Shown: positions 35,627 through 44,862, numbered from the stretch's first letter. The stretch is DNA of 64,000 nt from Halomonas sp. JB37 (GCF_002332255.1 NZ_NRGW01000001.1:186001-250000); one strand, 5' to 3'. A program made the numbers and translations. Notes: generated by a model from the letters alone, not told the origin.

Positions 35627-35812
35627 AACAGGTGCTCTTTCACAACATCGCTCATAGCCTAACCGAAAGGTGCTATGCGCGTCGCCCGGCATGTATACGT
35701 TTTGTGTCGATATTTCCGCTGGGTTGGGTATATAGTGGTAACGCAAAATATTTAAACGACGGAGTACGAATAACGACCAATCATTCTTTCCAAAATTTTG
35801 GAGGTTCTCCCT

Positions 35813-36124
35813 ATGAAGGTTTACAAACCGGAATGGCAGTGCACGTTTAGCGTAAACGAAGGCGCGGAAGAATCAGCCACTTGGAAAGAGAGAGTCGCAT
35901 GGCGGCTCAGGGGTGTTGCGGATCGACTGGAAGGCGGCGGGCGCACGGTAAAAATTGACTACCGCGTGACGCCAATGGTTAGCCCCCAAGAAGTAGATAC
36001 GTGTTTAGGTAAAGGCTTTGAAGTCACTCAGCGCCTGCTAACGCAGTTAGCCCAGCAGCAGGCGTGCGAAGACGTGATGCGTCATGCCAAAGCCGAGCTT
36101 TATGAGCAACACTCTCAGCACTGA
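35813..36124 (+). CDS. small conserved-looking protein of unknown function
   Basis: A 103-residue acidic-to-neutral soluble protein, family not recognised. It begins MKVYKPEWQCTFSVNEG, with WRLRGVADRLEGG in the middle and a helical end (VTQRLLTQLAQQQACEDVMRHAKAEL). A strong GGAGG lies eight bases before the ATG at 35813 and a good terminator follows, so it is a single-gene unit. Confidence 0.65.
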   Translation: MKVYKPEWQCTFSVNEGAEESATWKERVAWRLRGVADRLEGGGRTVKIDYRVTPMVSPQEVDTCLGKGFEVTQRLLTQLAQQQACEDVMRHAKAELYEQHSQH

Positions 36125-36161
36125 TGCGCTATAAACATAGTATTTAAGTGTGTTTGAAAAC

Positions 36162-36195
36162 AATCCCCCCCCTTTAGCAGGGTGGGATTTTTGTT
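36162..36195. terminator. bidirectional intrinsic terminator
   Basis: AATCCC and CCC on the left pair with GGG and GGGATT on the right, with T5 downstream on the plus strand and TTGTTTT on the minus strand. It lies between a converging small gene and the LysR gene. Confidence 0.7.
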
Positions 36196-36201
36196 AGAGC
36201 A

Positions 36202-37104
36202 TCAGTGCATCTCTTCTTTAGCATTACTAATCAGCATACTCATAAAGCTATCTAACAGGGGGTTCTCTTCACCCTTTCGCGTGACGGCAACAAGCGTTGT
36301 GCTGATTTCAATATTATCGACAGGTAGAAACACAACATCTCTTCGATTGTTAATTGCAATTGAGCCACTTACCAGTGTTCCTCCCAACCCTGCACCTACC
36401 AGTGCCAATGCTGTATGAATTTCAATCGCATCATGTGTAACAGCAGGACACACTCCTTTTTCTTCAAGGTGTGAAAGAATTTTTTGCCCGAAAGGACTTC
36501 GGGCATCCTTTGGATAAAGAATGAAAGGAATTTGATTGAATGCGCGAATAGGAAAGGTGTCATGCTTAGCAAGTGGGTGATCAATAGGTAAAGCGACCAT
36601 AAATGGATCGTTGATTATGACTTCATAATTCATATCAGAATGGCGCTCAAACATACCGATAAATCGAGCAATTCCCACATCAACGCGATGTTGTCTTAAT
36701 CTTTCTTCCTGATATTCCGACAATATCTCAACAAGATCCAGATGAACATCTGGATGCTGCACTCGATAATTTTTAATCACGCTGGGCAGCAAGGAAAAAA
36801 GTGTGGAGCGAATAAATCCTATCCCCAGCCAGCCGCCACTGCCACTGGCTACCTGTTTGGATTCTTGCTCCAATCGTGAGGCCTGACTTAACAGCTCTTT
36901 TGCACGTGGATAAAAAAACTTCCCAAGCGATGTGAGCTGCATGGGACGAGTTGTGCGATCAAATAACTCGCCTCCCAGGTTTTGTTCCAAGAGAGCGAGC
37001 TGAGCGCTGATCGCTGTCGGCGCGATAAAAAGCCGCCTTGCGGCAGCACTGCCGCCACCCGCATCGACCACTTCACAGAAATAAAGCATCTGACGTAGAT
37101 TCAT
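36202..37104 (-). CDS. LysR-family transcriptional regulator
   Basis: A 300-residue LTTR. Helix-turn-helix is at about residues 18-37 (GGSAAARRLFIAPTAISAQL), with an effector domain from about 90. It sits back to back with the aldolase and tripartite transporter genes, the standard LTTR arrangement, so it likely activates that operon in response to the imported acid. The intergenic space has an AT-rich dyad that could be its site. Codon use and base composition match the AT-richer island rather than the flanks. Confidence 0.9.
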   Translation of the reverse strand: MNLRQMLYFCEVVDAGGGSAAARRLFIAPTAISAQLALLEQNLGGELFDRTTRPMQLTSLGKFFYPRAKELLSQASRLEQESKQVASGSGGWLGIGFIRSTLFSLLPSVIKNYRVQHPDVHLDLVEILSEYQEERLRQHRVDVGIARFIGMFERHSDMNYEVIINDPFMVALPIDHPLAKHDTFPIRAFNQIPFILYPKDARSPFGQKILSHLEEKGVCPAVTHDAIEIHTALALVGAGLGGTLVSGSIAINNRRDVVFLPVDNIEISTTLVAVTRKGEENPLLDSFMSMLISNAKEEMH

Positions 37105-37193
37105 TTTTTATGAACTTATCTGCATAATTTGCTGATTTATTAAAGATAATAAATATATGATAGTGGGACTGAGGTCAACTCAGGAGCATAATA
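37105..37193. promoter_or_regulatory. divergent control region of the LysR gene and the aldolase/transporter operon
   Basis: An 89-base AT-rich spacer. TTATTA (37137-37142), four bases, TAATAA (37147-37152) is a perfect dyad of the size expected for an LTTR half-site pair. TATGAT at 37156-37161 is a plausible -10 for the aldolase with no good -35, as is usual at activator-dependent promoters. Confidence 0.4.
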
Positions 37194-37832
37194 ATGATAA
37201 ATACGCATCTCTCTTCACAACTCAGTCAGTTCGGTAGTGCTTCCATTTATGAAGCACAAGGTGCCATTGGAGCACTCGACAGCGGCATAAAACCACTCAG
37301 TCACACAATGCAGGTGTTTGGACCGGCGTTCACGGTAGATATACGCCCTGGCGATAACCTCATGCTGCATTACGCCCTACTGCATATTCAGCCAGGTGAT
37401 GTATTAGTCGTGGATGCAAAACGCTTTACTGAAGCAGGCCCATGGGGAGATATCCTCACAGAACAAGCAATCAGTAAAGGCGTTGCAGGCCTCATTATTA
37501 ATGGTTCGGTTAGGGATGCCCAAGCAATAAAAACACTTGGATTCCCTGTTTTTTGCCGCGGCTTAAGCATCAAAGGAACAGCCAAAAAACAGCCTGGAAA
37601 AATAAATATCCCTCTTTGCATCGGTGATGCGGTGATTAACCCAGGTGATTATATCTTTGGCGATGAAGATGGGGTCGTGGCAGTTTCGCCACAGAACCTA
37701 GCAGCGGTGCTTAAAGCAACTCAAGAGCGCGAAAACACTGAAGCACAATACCGTGAAAAAATAAAGCAAGGAAGTAACACCGTCGACTTACTAGGATTAA
37801 GAGACACTTTAAATAAACTAAAACTAGCTTAG
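37194..37832 (+). CDS. RraA-like protein / 4-hydroxy-4-methyl-2-oxoglutarate aldolase family
   Basis: A 212-residue RraA-fold protein. GPWGDILTEQAISKGVAGLIINGSVRD holds the G-D/E-x-x motif and the R-D pair that bind the 2-oxo acid and metal in HMG/CHA aldolases, and GDEDGVVAVSP is the family's second block. The metal-dependent aldolases split 4-hydroxy-2-oxo acids to pyruvate plus a keto acid. Others in this family only bind RNase E (RraA proper). Its place with a carboxylate importer favours the enzyme. GGAGCATAAT precedes the ATG. Confidence 0.8.
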   Translation: MINTHLSSQLSQFGSASIYEAQGAIGALDSGIKPLSHTMQVFGPAFTVDIRPGDNLMLHYALLHIQPGDVLVVDAKRFTEAGPWGDILTEQAISKGVAGLIINGSVRDAQAIKTLGFPVFCRGLSIKGTAKKQPGKINIPLCIGDAVINPGDYIFGDEDGVVAVSPQNLAAVLKATQERENTEAQYREKIKQGSNTVDLLGLRDTLNKLKLA

Positions 37833-37911
37833 ATTTAAATTTAACCACAGCTTAAAAATAGAAATTAACAACTACAAAATAGCGGCATAGACAACATTAG
37901 AGAGATTTTAA

Positions 37912-38877
37912 ATGAAAACTATAAAAGCAATTAGCATATTTTCCTGTCTTGCATTCAACATAACGTTTGCGGTTTCTTCAGGTGCGGATAGCTATCCAGA
38001 AAGGCCGATTTCCACCATTATCTCCTTCGGGGCTGGTGGAAATACAGATGTTGGTGCGCGGATCCTGTTTCCAGCAGTAGATCGTGAGTTAGGGGTACCG
38101 CTTAACATAATCAATCGACCCGGCGGCGGAGGCTGGGTAGGCTGGGCACAGTTACTCAACTCATCCAATGACGGCTATACCCTAGGCTATATAAACACTC
38201 CCAATTTGATCACCGGCTACCTGGATCCACAGTATCATCGCGACATAGATCTGAATGATTTTGAACTCATCGCGAATCATGTCACTGACTACGGCGTCAT
38301 TTCGATCAATAAAGATGAGACCCGCTTTAACACTATTGACGAGTTAATCACTTATGCCCAATCAAACATATTGACAGCCTCGACAACCGGAGCAAATGGT
38401 GATGACCATATTGCGATGTTGAAGATGAACCATCACTACAATACGCAGTTTGTACCCGTCCATACCACGGGCACGGCTGAGCAGCGCGCCGCTATTCAAG
38501 GCGGGCACGTTGATGTAAATTTTTCGAATGTTGGGGATACCAACATAGCGCATCGTAATGGCGATTTAAAAATTCTTGCGGTTATGGCACCAGAGCGATC
38601 AGGTTTTATCCCTGATGTTCCTACGCTAGAGGAGCTAGGTTACTCCGATGTGATTTCTTGGTCCGCAAGAGGTATTGCGGCACCTAAAGGCACCGATCCC
38701 GCCCTGCTGGAACAGCTACAAGAAGCCTTTGTTGACGGTATGCAAGACCCTGAGCATTTAGCAAAAATGGAAGAGCTGGGGCTGTTAGTCGATATACGAA
38801 CAGGTGATTCCTATCGAGAAATGCTGGAAGAGGAAGAACAAGGCGTTCGCGCTCTTGAAAACCTGCTTGGTTGGTAA
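37912..38877 (+). CDS. tripartite tricarboxylate transporter, periplasmic binding protein (TctC/Bug family)
   Basis: A 321-residue Bug-type solute-binding protein. A signal peptide spans about residues 1-25, then YPERPISTIISFGAGGNTDVGAR, the family's opening with the ligand-contacting G-x-x-D/T loop. NRPGGGGWVGW and TTGANGDDH follow. It hands an organic acid to the TctA/TctB membrane pair. The ligand is unknown; an HMG-like or dicarboxylic acid would fit the aldolase upstream. Confidence 0.9.
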   Translation: MKTIKAISIFSCLAFNITFAVSSGADSYPERPISTIISFGAGGNTDVGARILFPAVDRELGVPLNIINRPGGGGWVGWAQLLNSSNDGYTLGYINTPNLITGYLDPQYHRDIDLNDFELIANHVTDYGVISINKDETRFNTIDELITYAQSNILTASTTGANGDDHIAMLKMNHHYNTQFVPVHTTGTAEQRAAIQGGHVDVNFSNVGDTNIAHRNGDLKILAVMAPERSGFIPDVPTLEELGYSDVISWSARGIAAPKGTDPALLEQLQEAFVDGMQDPEHLAKMEELGLLVDIRTGDSYREMLEEEEQGVRALENLLGW

Positions 38878-38883
38878 CTATCA

Positions 38884-38915
38884 CTGATCGTGATATCGGT
38901 GCATATCACGATCAG
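38884..38915 (+). other. intercistronic hairpin after tctC
   Basis: CTGATCGTGATAT (38884-38896) and ATATCACGATCAG (38903-38915) form a perfect 13-bp stem with a 6-base loop, without a T-run. It probably stabilises the binding-protein mRNA or attenuates the membrane genes. Confidence 0.7.
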
Positions 38916-38959
38916 AACCTTAGTTGCGAAACGTCTAAAATAATAAAATAGGTGTTTTT

Positions 38960-39409
38960 ATGAAAACGTTACACTCCGACGTGTTAATCGGCTTGGCCAT
39001 GCTGATTTTCTCAATAATATTTCTAACTTTATCCGCTCAGATGCCGTCTGACCCTGCATTATTTCCTAAACTTATTCTAACTATCTTAATAATATTTTCG
39101 TTTCTCATTACTTGGTCAGGGGTATCTAAAACATGGGCAGCCGAAAAAAAGGAAGTTAAACAAACGCCTGTTTTTAAGCATATTCGTGTCCCTCTCGTCA
39201 CATTTATCGCACTTTGCCTTTATATAGCCTTAATCAACATTCTCGGCTTTTTTGCTGCCAGCTCGATCGTGGCCATCTTCTTCATGATTTACTTTGGCGT
39301 GAGATCATACGTCCAAGTTATTTTAGTACTCCTTATCATGAACACTTTCATTTATTTGCTCTTTGTTTGGCAGCTACGCATTGCGCTTCCCACGGGTTTA
39401 TTGCTGTAA
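38960..39409 (+). CDS. tripartite tricarboxylate transporter, small membrane subunit (TctB)
   Basis: A 149-residue protein with four hydrophobic helices, the TctB layout, opening DVLIGLAMLIFSIIFL and with an internal polar loop (KTWAAEKKEVKQTP). It is the poorly conserved partner of TctA. Located between TctC and TctA genes, 12 bases before TctA. Confidence 0.85.
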   Translation: MKTLHSDVLIGLAMLIFSIIFLTLSAQMPSDPALFPKLILTILIIFSFLITWSGVSKTWAAEKKEVKQTPVFKHIRVPLVTFIALCLYIALINILGFFAASSIVAIFFMIYFGVRSYVQVILVLLIMNTFIYLLFVWQLRIALPTGLLL

Positions 39410-39421
39410 AGGAGAGAGATC

Positions 39422-40946
39422 ATGGCTATTGATACGACCCTATTATTTTCAGTTCTCGCGCAGCTAGCCTCGCTAGATGTGTTGCTAATGCTATGCGTGG
39501 GTGTCTTCGGAGGTATCTTTCTCGGCGCTTTACCAGGATTGAGCGCGACAATGGGTATTGCGCTATTGATTCCTGTCACTTTCGGCATGCAGCCAGTAGC
39601 AGCCAGTAGCAGCCATGGTATTGCTTTCCGCTATATATGCTTCTGCCGTCTATGGAGGATCCATTACGGCTATCTTGATTCATACGCCGGGTACGCCGGC
39701 ATCAGCAGCCACAGCATTGGATGGTTACCAAATGACACTGCGTGGCGAAGGGCTGAAAGCATTGGGAACATCCACGCTTTGCTCCGTAATAGGAGGTGTA
39801 GTTAGTGTCGTGGCATTGTTGTTACTGGCACCACCTTTGGCACAGATTTCATTACGCTTCAGTGCACCTGAGTATTTCCTGATCGCAATATTTGGTTTGA
39901 CTATCATTGGCAGCCTTTCCAGCGGCGCAATGATAAAAGGCTTATCCGCAGGACTGTTGGGTCTACTCATCAGCCTAGTAGGCGTGGATGTCATGACTGC
40001 CTATCCGCGCTTTACCTTTGGAGTTGCCGAGCTAGAGAATGGCATTTCGCTGATTCCCGCTATGATTGGCCTCTTTTCAATTTCTCAAGTCATGATTCAG
40101 GCTGAAAAGCTCCATGGAGCCAATAACCTTGCGTCCCAAGCACCAAAGTTGACTGGCAATCTTTTTCCCAGTCGAGAAGAGTGGCGAAAACTTCGACGCA
40201 CTATTTCTCGATCCTCAATCATTGGTGTGTTGGTAGGGGCATTACCAGGGGCAGGGGGCGATGTCGCATCTTGGGTGGCCTACAATGAGGCCAAACGTAA
40301 TGCCAAAAATCCCGATCGCTTTGGCAAAGGCGACATTGAAGGACTGGCTGCAGCTGAAACAGCCAATAATGCCGTGACGGGTGGTGCCATGATTCCGCTG
40401 CTGACATTGGGGATTCCCGGCAGCGCAGCAACGGCGGTTATGCTAGGAGGTCTGTATATTCATGGATTGCAGCCTGGACACGAGTTATTCACCGCCAACG
40501 CTCATATTGTCTATGCCATTATTGTGGGGCTGCTGCTGGCGAATATCTTGATGGGTATAGTGGGCTTAGCATTGGCAAGGTATGTCGTTAAGGTAGCTTC
40601 TGTGCCTTTTGCCATTCTTGCGCCGATCATTGTGGTTTTGTCCGTTGTCGGCTCCTACACCATCAACAATAGTATGTTCGATGTGTACATCATGGCTGCG
40701 TTTGGATTGTTGGGCTACATGATGAGGAAAACCGACTTTCCTACGGCCGCCATTGTGCTCGCTATGATACTCGGTGCTATGGCTGAAATCGGCTTCCGGC
40801 AATCGCTGGTAATGTCAAAAGGCAATATGCTGGGGTACTACTTTGATCGCCCATTCTCACTGCTTATTATGGGCTTAATTCTGCTGGCACTGGTATCACC
40901 TCTTTTTGTTCGGTGGAAACGCCAAAAATCACAACACGCACTGTAG
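39422..40946 (+). pseudogene. tripartite tricarboxylate transporter large membrane subunit (TctA), frameshifted
   Basis: The gene would encode about 504 residues of a 12-helix TctA permease. It is split into two frames. Codons from 39422 run through GIFLGALPGLSATMGIALLIPVTFGMQPVAA and then go out of frame. The conserved continuation, VLLSAIYASAVYGGSITAILIHTPGTPASAATALDGY, is in another frame from 39615. The cause is visible: AGCCAGTAGC at 39591-39600 is repeated exactly at 39601-39610. Removing one copy restores the frame perfectly. The transporter is therefore inactive as written, unless this is a sequencing error or a reversible slip. Confidence 0.88.
39591..39610 (+). repeat. 10-bp tandem duplication inside tctA
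   Basis: Two perfect head-to-tail copies of AGCCAGTAGC, followed by a partial third copy (AGCC). Ten bases shifts the frame by one. Confidence 0.95.
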
Positions 40947-40969
40947 CGTTTGCAGTTAATCATACAACC

Positions 40970-40996
40970 AGCCATGGCACCGAGAGGGCCATGGCT
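40970..40996 (+). terminator. hairpin after the tct operon
   Basis: AGCCATGGC and GCCATGGCT form a perfect 9-bp stem with a 9-base loop, followed by a T-rich but broken tail. Likely the end of the operon. Confidence 0.5.
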
Positions 40997-41113
40997 TCTA
41001 ACTTTATGGTATCAAAGCTTTTACCGTAAACATTACGGTTCACTCTAATGGAGATAGAACATACAGCAGTACTAAATGCGCATTTCAATAGGCTGCGGCA
41101 TAACATCTTTACC

Positions 41114-42283
41114 TCAGCCTGCAAACGGCTGCTCTAGCGCTTTACCCATCTTGGCTAGAAAATCATCGCAGGCTTGCAGCTGTTCTATCTCGACATACTC
41201 ATCGGGCTGGTGCGCCTGAGCGATGCTGCCAGGGCCGAGGATAATAGTTTGCAGGCCTTGGCCTTGAAACTGCCCGGCCTCGGTGGCGTAAGCCACTGCG
41301 TGGTTGCAGCAGGCAGCCGGCAAATGGTCTTTGGCTAAACGCAGAACGTAGTCATTATCACGATCAGCCAGCCCCGGCACTGTCGGGCTAAGGGGCGTAG
41401 TGGTGATCTCAACGTGCTTGCCTTTCGCCTGTAGTTCGGCAGTTAGCTGGGCGCAAAATGCATCGAAACGCTCATAGACCGAATCAAACGTTTCGGTGGG
41501 CAAATGGCGGATTTCCCAATCAAACTGGCACTCTCGCGCCATAATATTGATCGCCGTGCCGCCTTTAATTTTTCCTACATGCAGGCTGGTATGCGGCACG
41601 TTAAAGGCCTCATCCACACGCCCTTCTTCGACTAAGGCTGCCATTGTGTCTTCAATAACGGTCACTAGCCGCGCCGCCACATGAATCGCTGACGTACCCT
41701 GGTTGACCTGACTGCTGTGCGCTTCACGACCAATCACCGTGGTACGCAAGTTCGTTGCGCCCTTTTGCGCTACCACCGGCTGCATACTGGTTGGCTCACC
41801 CACAATGACGTTGGCCGTTTGTGAGTAGTGTTCACAAAAGAAACGGATAAGGTCCGGCGCGCCGACACAGCCAATTTCTTCATCGTATGAGAAGCCTAAA
41901 TAAATCGGCTGCTGCAACGGTGCTTTCACCCAGGTAGGCACCCTGGCCAACACGCAGGCAATAAAGCCTTTCATATCGCAGGTGCCACGCCCATACAAAC
42001 GCCCATCGCCACCATCGCGCAGCGTGAACGGGTCACTCGACCACGGCTGCCCTGCTACCGGCACCACGTCAGTGTGTCCAGAAAGCATGACGCCACCCGG
42101 TGCATCAGGGCCAATTCTGGCGACCAGGTTGGCTTTGGTGCCACAAGGGCTCATCACGCGGTCAGCGCTAACGCCGTACTCTGCCAAGTAACCTTCAACG
42201 TACTCAATCAACGCTAAATTAGATTCGCTAGAGGTGGTGTCAAAGGCGACCAGTTTTTCCAAAAGCGCGATGGTGTCAGACAT
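41114..42283 (-). CDS. argE: acetylornithine deacetylase (ArgE-type, M20 family)
   Basis: A 389-residue M20 di-zinc amidohydrolase. SGHTDVVP carries the first zinc histidine and catalytic aspartate, GRGTCDMKGFIA the bridging aspartate, and FSYDEEIGCVGA the catalytic glutamate. GEPT and the late PGSIAQAHQPDEYV histidine follow. The pattern is that of ArgE, which makes ornithine from N-acetylornithine in arginine synthesis. Paralogues acting on other N-acyl amino acids look alike, so the substrate is likely but not certain. Single gene, AGAGAAG before the ATG. Confidence 0.82.
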   Translation of the reverse strand: MSDTIALLEKLVAFDTTSSESNLALIEYVEGYLAEYGVSADRVMSPCGTKANLVARIGPDAPGGVMLSGHTDVVPVAGQPWSSDPFTLRDGGDGRLYGRGTCDMKGFIACVLARVPTWVKAPLQQPIYLGFSYDEEIGCVGAPDLIRFFCEHYSQTANVIVGEPTSMQPVVAQKGATNLRTTVIGREAHSSQVNQGTSAIHVAARLVTVIEDTMAALVEEGRVDEAFNVPHTSLHVGKIKGGTAINIMARECQFDWEIRHLPTETFDSVYERFDAFCAQLTAELQAKGKHVEITTTPLSPTVPGLADRDNDYVLRLAKDHLPAACCNHAVAYATEAGQFQGQGLQTIILGPGSIAQAHQPDEYVEIEQLQACDDFLAKMGKALEQPFAG

Positions 42284-42420
42284 GATCTTCTCTTTCTCAA
42301 GTGATATGACGCTAACCCTACCACTCCCACCTTATGAAACCTACTCTGCTTATCTGATGCTGAATTTCATTTCGTATTCACCTCGCATTCATCAAAACGT
42401 CACCTACACTTTCTATTGTT

Positions 42421-42457
42421 CAGTGCATTCAAAAATCCTAAAAAACGTACTGCACTG
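42421..42457. promoter_or_regulatory. spaced inverted repeat upstream of ugpB
   Basis: CAGTGCA (42421-42427) and TGCACTG (42451-42457), 30 bases centre to centre, just before ugpB. TTGTTC (from about 42416), 17 bases and TAAAAA overlap it as a weak promoter. A dimeric regulator could bind both arms. Confidence 0.35.
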
Positions 42458-42489
42458 CCTGATGAAATTCAGGCTCACAAGGAGCTGTT

Positions 42490-43818
42490 ATGTCTCGTTT
42501 TACGTTGCACGCCCTCTCAGTAGGTATCGCAGCGGCAAGCCTTAGCTTGTCGGCTCACGCAGCGACCGAAATAACTTGGTGGCACTCCATGGGCGGCGAG
42601 CTGGGCGATCGTTTGAGCGCGCTGGCCGAAGACTTCAATGCCACTCAGGATGAGTACCGTGTCACGCCCTCCTACCGAGGTGAATACGAACAGACCATGG
42701 TCAACACCATTGCCGCCTTCCGCGCAGGCGAGCAGCCGCACCTCGTACAGATTTACGAGGTGGGCACCGGCACCATGATGGCCGCCCAGGGCGCCATATA
42801 CCCGGTTTACGAGCTGATGGAAGAGCACGGCAACACCTTTGACGCGGACGACTACCTGCCCGTAGTGACGGGTTACTACACCGACACAAACGGCAACATG
42901 CTCTCCATGCCATTCAACTCGTCCACGCCGATTCTTTACTACAACAAAGCCATTTTTGAAGCCGCTGGCCTCGACCCGGAAACGCCACCGACCACTTGGC
43001 AAGAAATGGGCGAGATGGGCCAGCAAATCGTCGACGAGGGCGCAGCCTCCTGTGGCTTCACCATGGCCTATGCCGCCAACTGGGTGGGACTTGAGAACTT
43101 CTCAGCGCTGCACAACCAGCCTATCGGCACCCAGGAAAACGGCTTCGGCGGACTGGATACCGAGTTCGTCTTCAACGGTGAGGTGCAGGCGCGCTTTTGG
43201 GATCAGTTGAAAGAGTGGTCGGATAGCGGCGTTTACAGCTACGCAGGCCCGGCGAACGGCCCGGACGCGGCGCCCTCGTTCTACTCAAGCGACTGCGCGA
43301 TGTACATGAACTCGTCAGCGTCGCGGGCCGACGTGCTGGCCAACTCCGACTTCGACGTGGGCTTTGGCATGCTGCCTTACTATGATGACGTGGACGGCGC
43401 ACCGCAGAACTCCATCATTGGCGGCGCGACCCTGTGGGTGCTTTCCGGCCACGAAGAAAGCGAGTACGCAGGCGTTGCCGAATTCCTTGAGTATCTCTCC
43501 TTACCCGAAGTTCAGGCCGAATGGCACCAGGGCACCGGCTACCTGCCGATTACCACCGCCGCTTATGAGCTGAGCCAGGAGCAGGGTTACTACGACGAGA
43601 ACCCGGGCGCGGATATCGCCATCGAGCAGATCAACTTAAACGAGCCTACGGAAAACTCCAAAGGCCTGCGTTTTGGTAACTACCCACAGGTGCGCATGGT
43701 TCTGGACGAAGAATTCCAGGCCGTACTGGCAGGCGACAAGAGCGGCCAGCAAGCCCTGGATGACGCGGCACGCCGCGGCAATCAGATCCTGCGCGACTTT
43801 GAGTCAGCGAACAAATAA
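42490..43818 (+). CDS. ugpB: sn-glycerol-3-phosphate ABC transporter binding protein (UgpB)
   Basis: A 442-residue periplasmic binding protein. The signal peptide ends near LSAHA-AT; the mature part begins TEITWWHSMGGELGDRL, as UgpB does, and carries PSYRGEYEQTMVNTIAAFRAGEQPHLVQIYEVGTG. It binds glycerol-3-phosphate or its diesters such as glycerophosphocholine. It heads a complete ugpBAEC operon, and AAGGAG precedes the ATG. A halophile could also draw choline for glycine betaine from such diesters (inference). Confidence 0.92.
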   Translation: MSRFTLHALSVGIAAASLSLSAHAATEITWWHSMGGELGDRLSALAEDFNATQDEYRVTPSYRGEYEQTMVNTIAAFRAGEQPHLVQIYEVGTGTMMAAQGAIYPVYELMEEHGNTFDADDYLPVVTGYYTDTNGNMLSMPFNSSTPILYYNKAIFEAAGLDPETPPTTWQEMGEMGQQIVDEGAASCGFTMAYAANWVGLENFSALHNQPIGTQENGFGGLDTEFVFNGEVQARFWDQLKEWSDSGVYSYAGPANGPDAAPSFYSSDCAMYMNSSASRADVLANSDFDVGFGMLPYYDDVDGAPQNSIIGGATLWVLSGHEESEYAGVAEFLEYLSLPEVQAEWHQGTGYLPITTAAYELSQEQGYYDENPGADIAIEQINLNEPTENSKGLRFGNYPQVRMVLDEEFQAVLAGDKSGQQALDDAARRGNQILRDFESANK

Positions 43819-43838
43819 CCCCACGTTGCACGCACTAA

Positions 43839-43865
43839 AAACCCCGGCTTTTATAGCCGGGGTTT
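43839..43865 (+). terminator. terminator-like hairpin between ugpB and ugpA
   Basis: AAACCCCGGCT and AGCCGGGGTTT form an 11-bp stem; T3 then G follows. It sits directly after the binding-protein gene and may cut most transcripts there while letting some through to ugpA. Confidence 0.7.
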
Positions 43866-43977
43866 GTTATAGGAGCCATCTCATACGCCCTGATCACCAG
43901 AGCCTATGGGATGGCTTACTTCCTGGCCGCTGTCCACAGCGGCCAGCCGCACCAACGATAGCAAGACAGGATGTGCC

Positions 43978-44862
43978 ATGCAGACCAAACGCTCCACCTA
44001 TCAAAATCGGTGGCTCCCTTTTTTACTCTTGGCGCCGCAATTAGCGATCACGCTGGTGTTTTTTATCTGGCCGGCAAGCCAGGCGGTCAAATCGAGTTTC
44101 GAGCGTACCGATGCGTTTGGCTTCAAGACGACGTTCATCGGCCTTGAGAACTATGCACGTATTCTGGCCGACCCCAGCTACCTGAATGCGCTAGGGCGCA
44201 CCGCGATTTTTTCCCTCTCGGTGACGGTTCTTTCGATGAGCCTGGCGCTTTTACTCGCCGTTTGTGTCAACCGCGTACTGAAGAGCGCCAAGTTCTACAC
44301 CACGCTGCTGGTCTGGCCTTACGCCGTCGCCCCGGTGGTTGCCGGGGTGCTGTGGTGGTTTCTGTTCAATCCCACCATCGGCCTTTTACCGCATCTGCTT
44401 GACTGGTTCGGCATCAGCTGGAACCACCGCGTTTCGGGCACTCAGGCGATGATTTTGATCACCATTGCAGCCGCCTGGAAGCAGATTTCCTATAACTTTC
44501 TGTTTTTTCTGGCCGGACTGCAATCGGTGCCGCAGTCGCTGATGGAGGCGGCAGCCATTGATGGCGCGGGGCCCTTCAAGCGCTTCTGGACCATCGTGCT
44601 GCCGCTTTTATCGCCCACTACCTTCTTTTTGCTGATCATCAATATCAACTACGTGATGTTCGACACCTTCGGGGTGATTGACGCCACCACTGCTGGCGGG
44701 CCAGGCCAGGCCACCATGACGCTGGTCTACAAGGTCTACACCGACGGTGTGGCGGGGCTGAATATTGGTTCCTCATCCGCGCAGTCGGTGCTGCTGATGG
44801 GCATTGTGATCATTCTGACGTTTATCCAGTTCCGATATGTGGAGCGTCGGGTCAATTATTAA
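43978..44862 (+). CDS. ugpA: glycerol-3-phosphate ABC transporter permease (UgpA)
   Basis: A 294-residue permease with six helices, starting at the ATG at 43978 with AGGATG close upstream; in-frame codons before it are not membrane-like. LLLAPQLAITLVFFIWPA is helix 1, and the EAA loop is PQSLMEAAAIDGAGPFKRFWTIVLPLL. It pairs with UgpE, encoded next. Confidence 0.93.
   Translation: MQTKRSTYQNRWLPFLLLAPQLAITLVFFIWPASQAVKSSFERTDAFGFKTTFIGLENYARILADPSYLNALGRTAIFSLSVTVLSMSLALLLAVCVNRVLKSAKFYTTLLVWPYAVAPVVAGVLWWFLFNPTIGLLPHLLDWFGISWNHRVSGTQAMILITIAAAWKQISYNFLFFLAGLQSVPQSLMEAAAIDGAGPFKRFWTIVLPLLSPTTFFLLIININYVMFDTFGVIDATTAGGPGQATMTLVYKVYTDGVAGLNIGSSSAQSVLLMGIVIILTFIQFRYVERRVNY

Noticed and set aside
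39422..40946. Reading the two tctA frames as programmed frameshifting
   Set aside because: There is no slippery heptamer or downstream pseudoknot; the 10-bp duplication explains the break fully.
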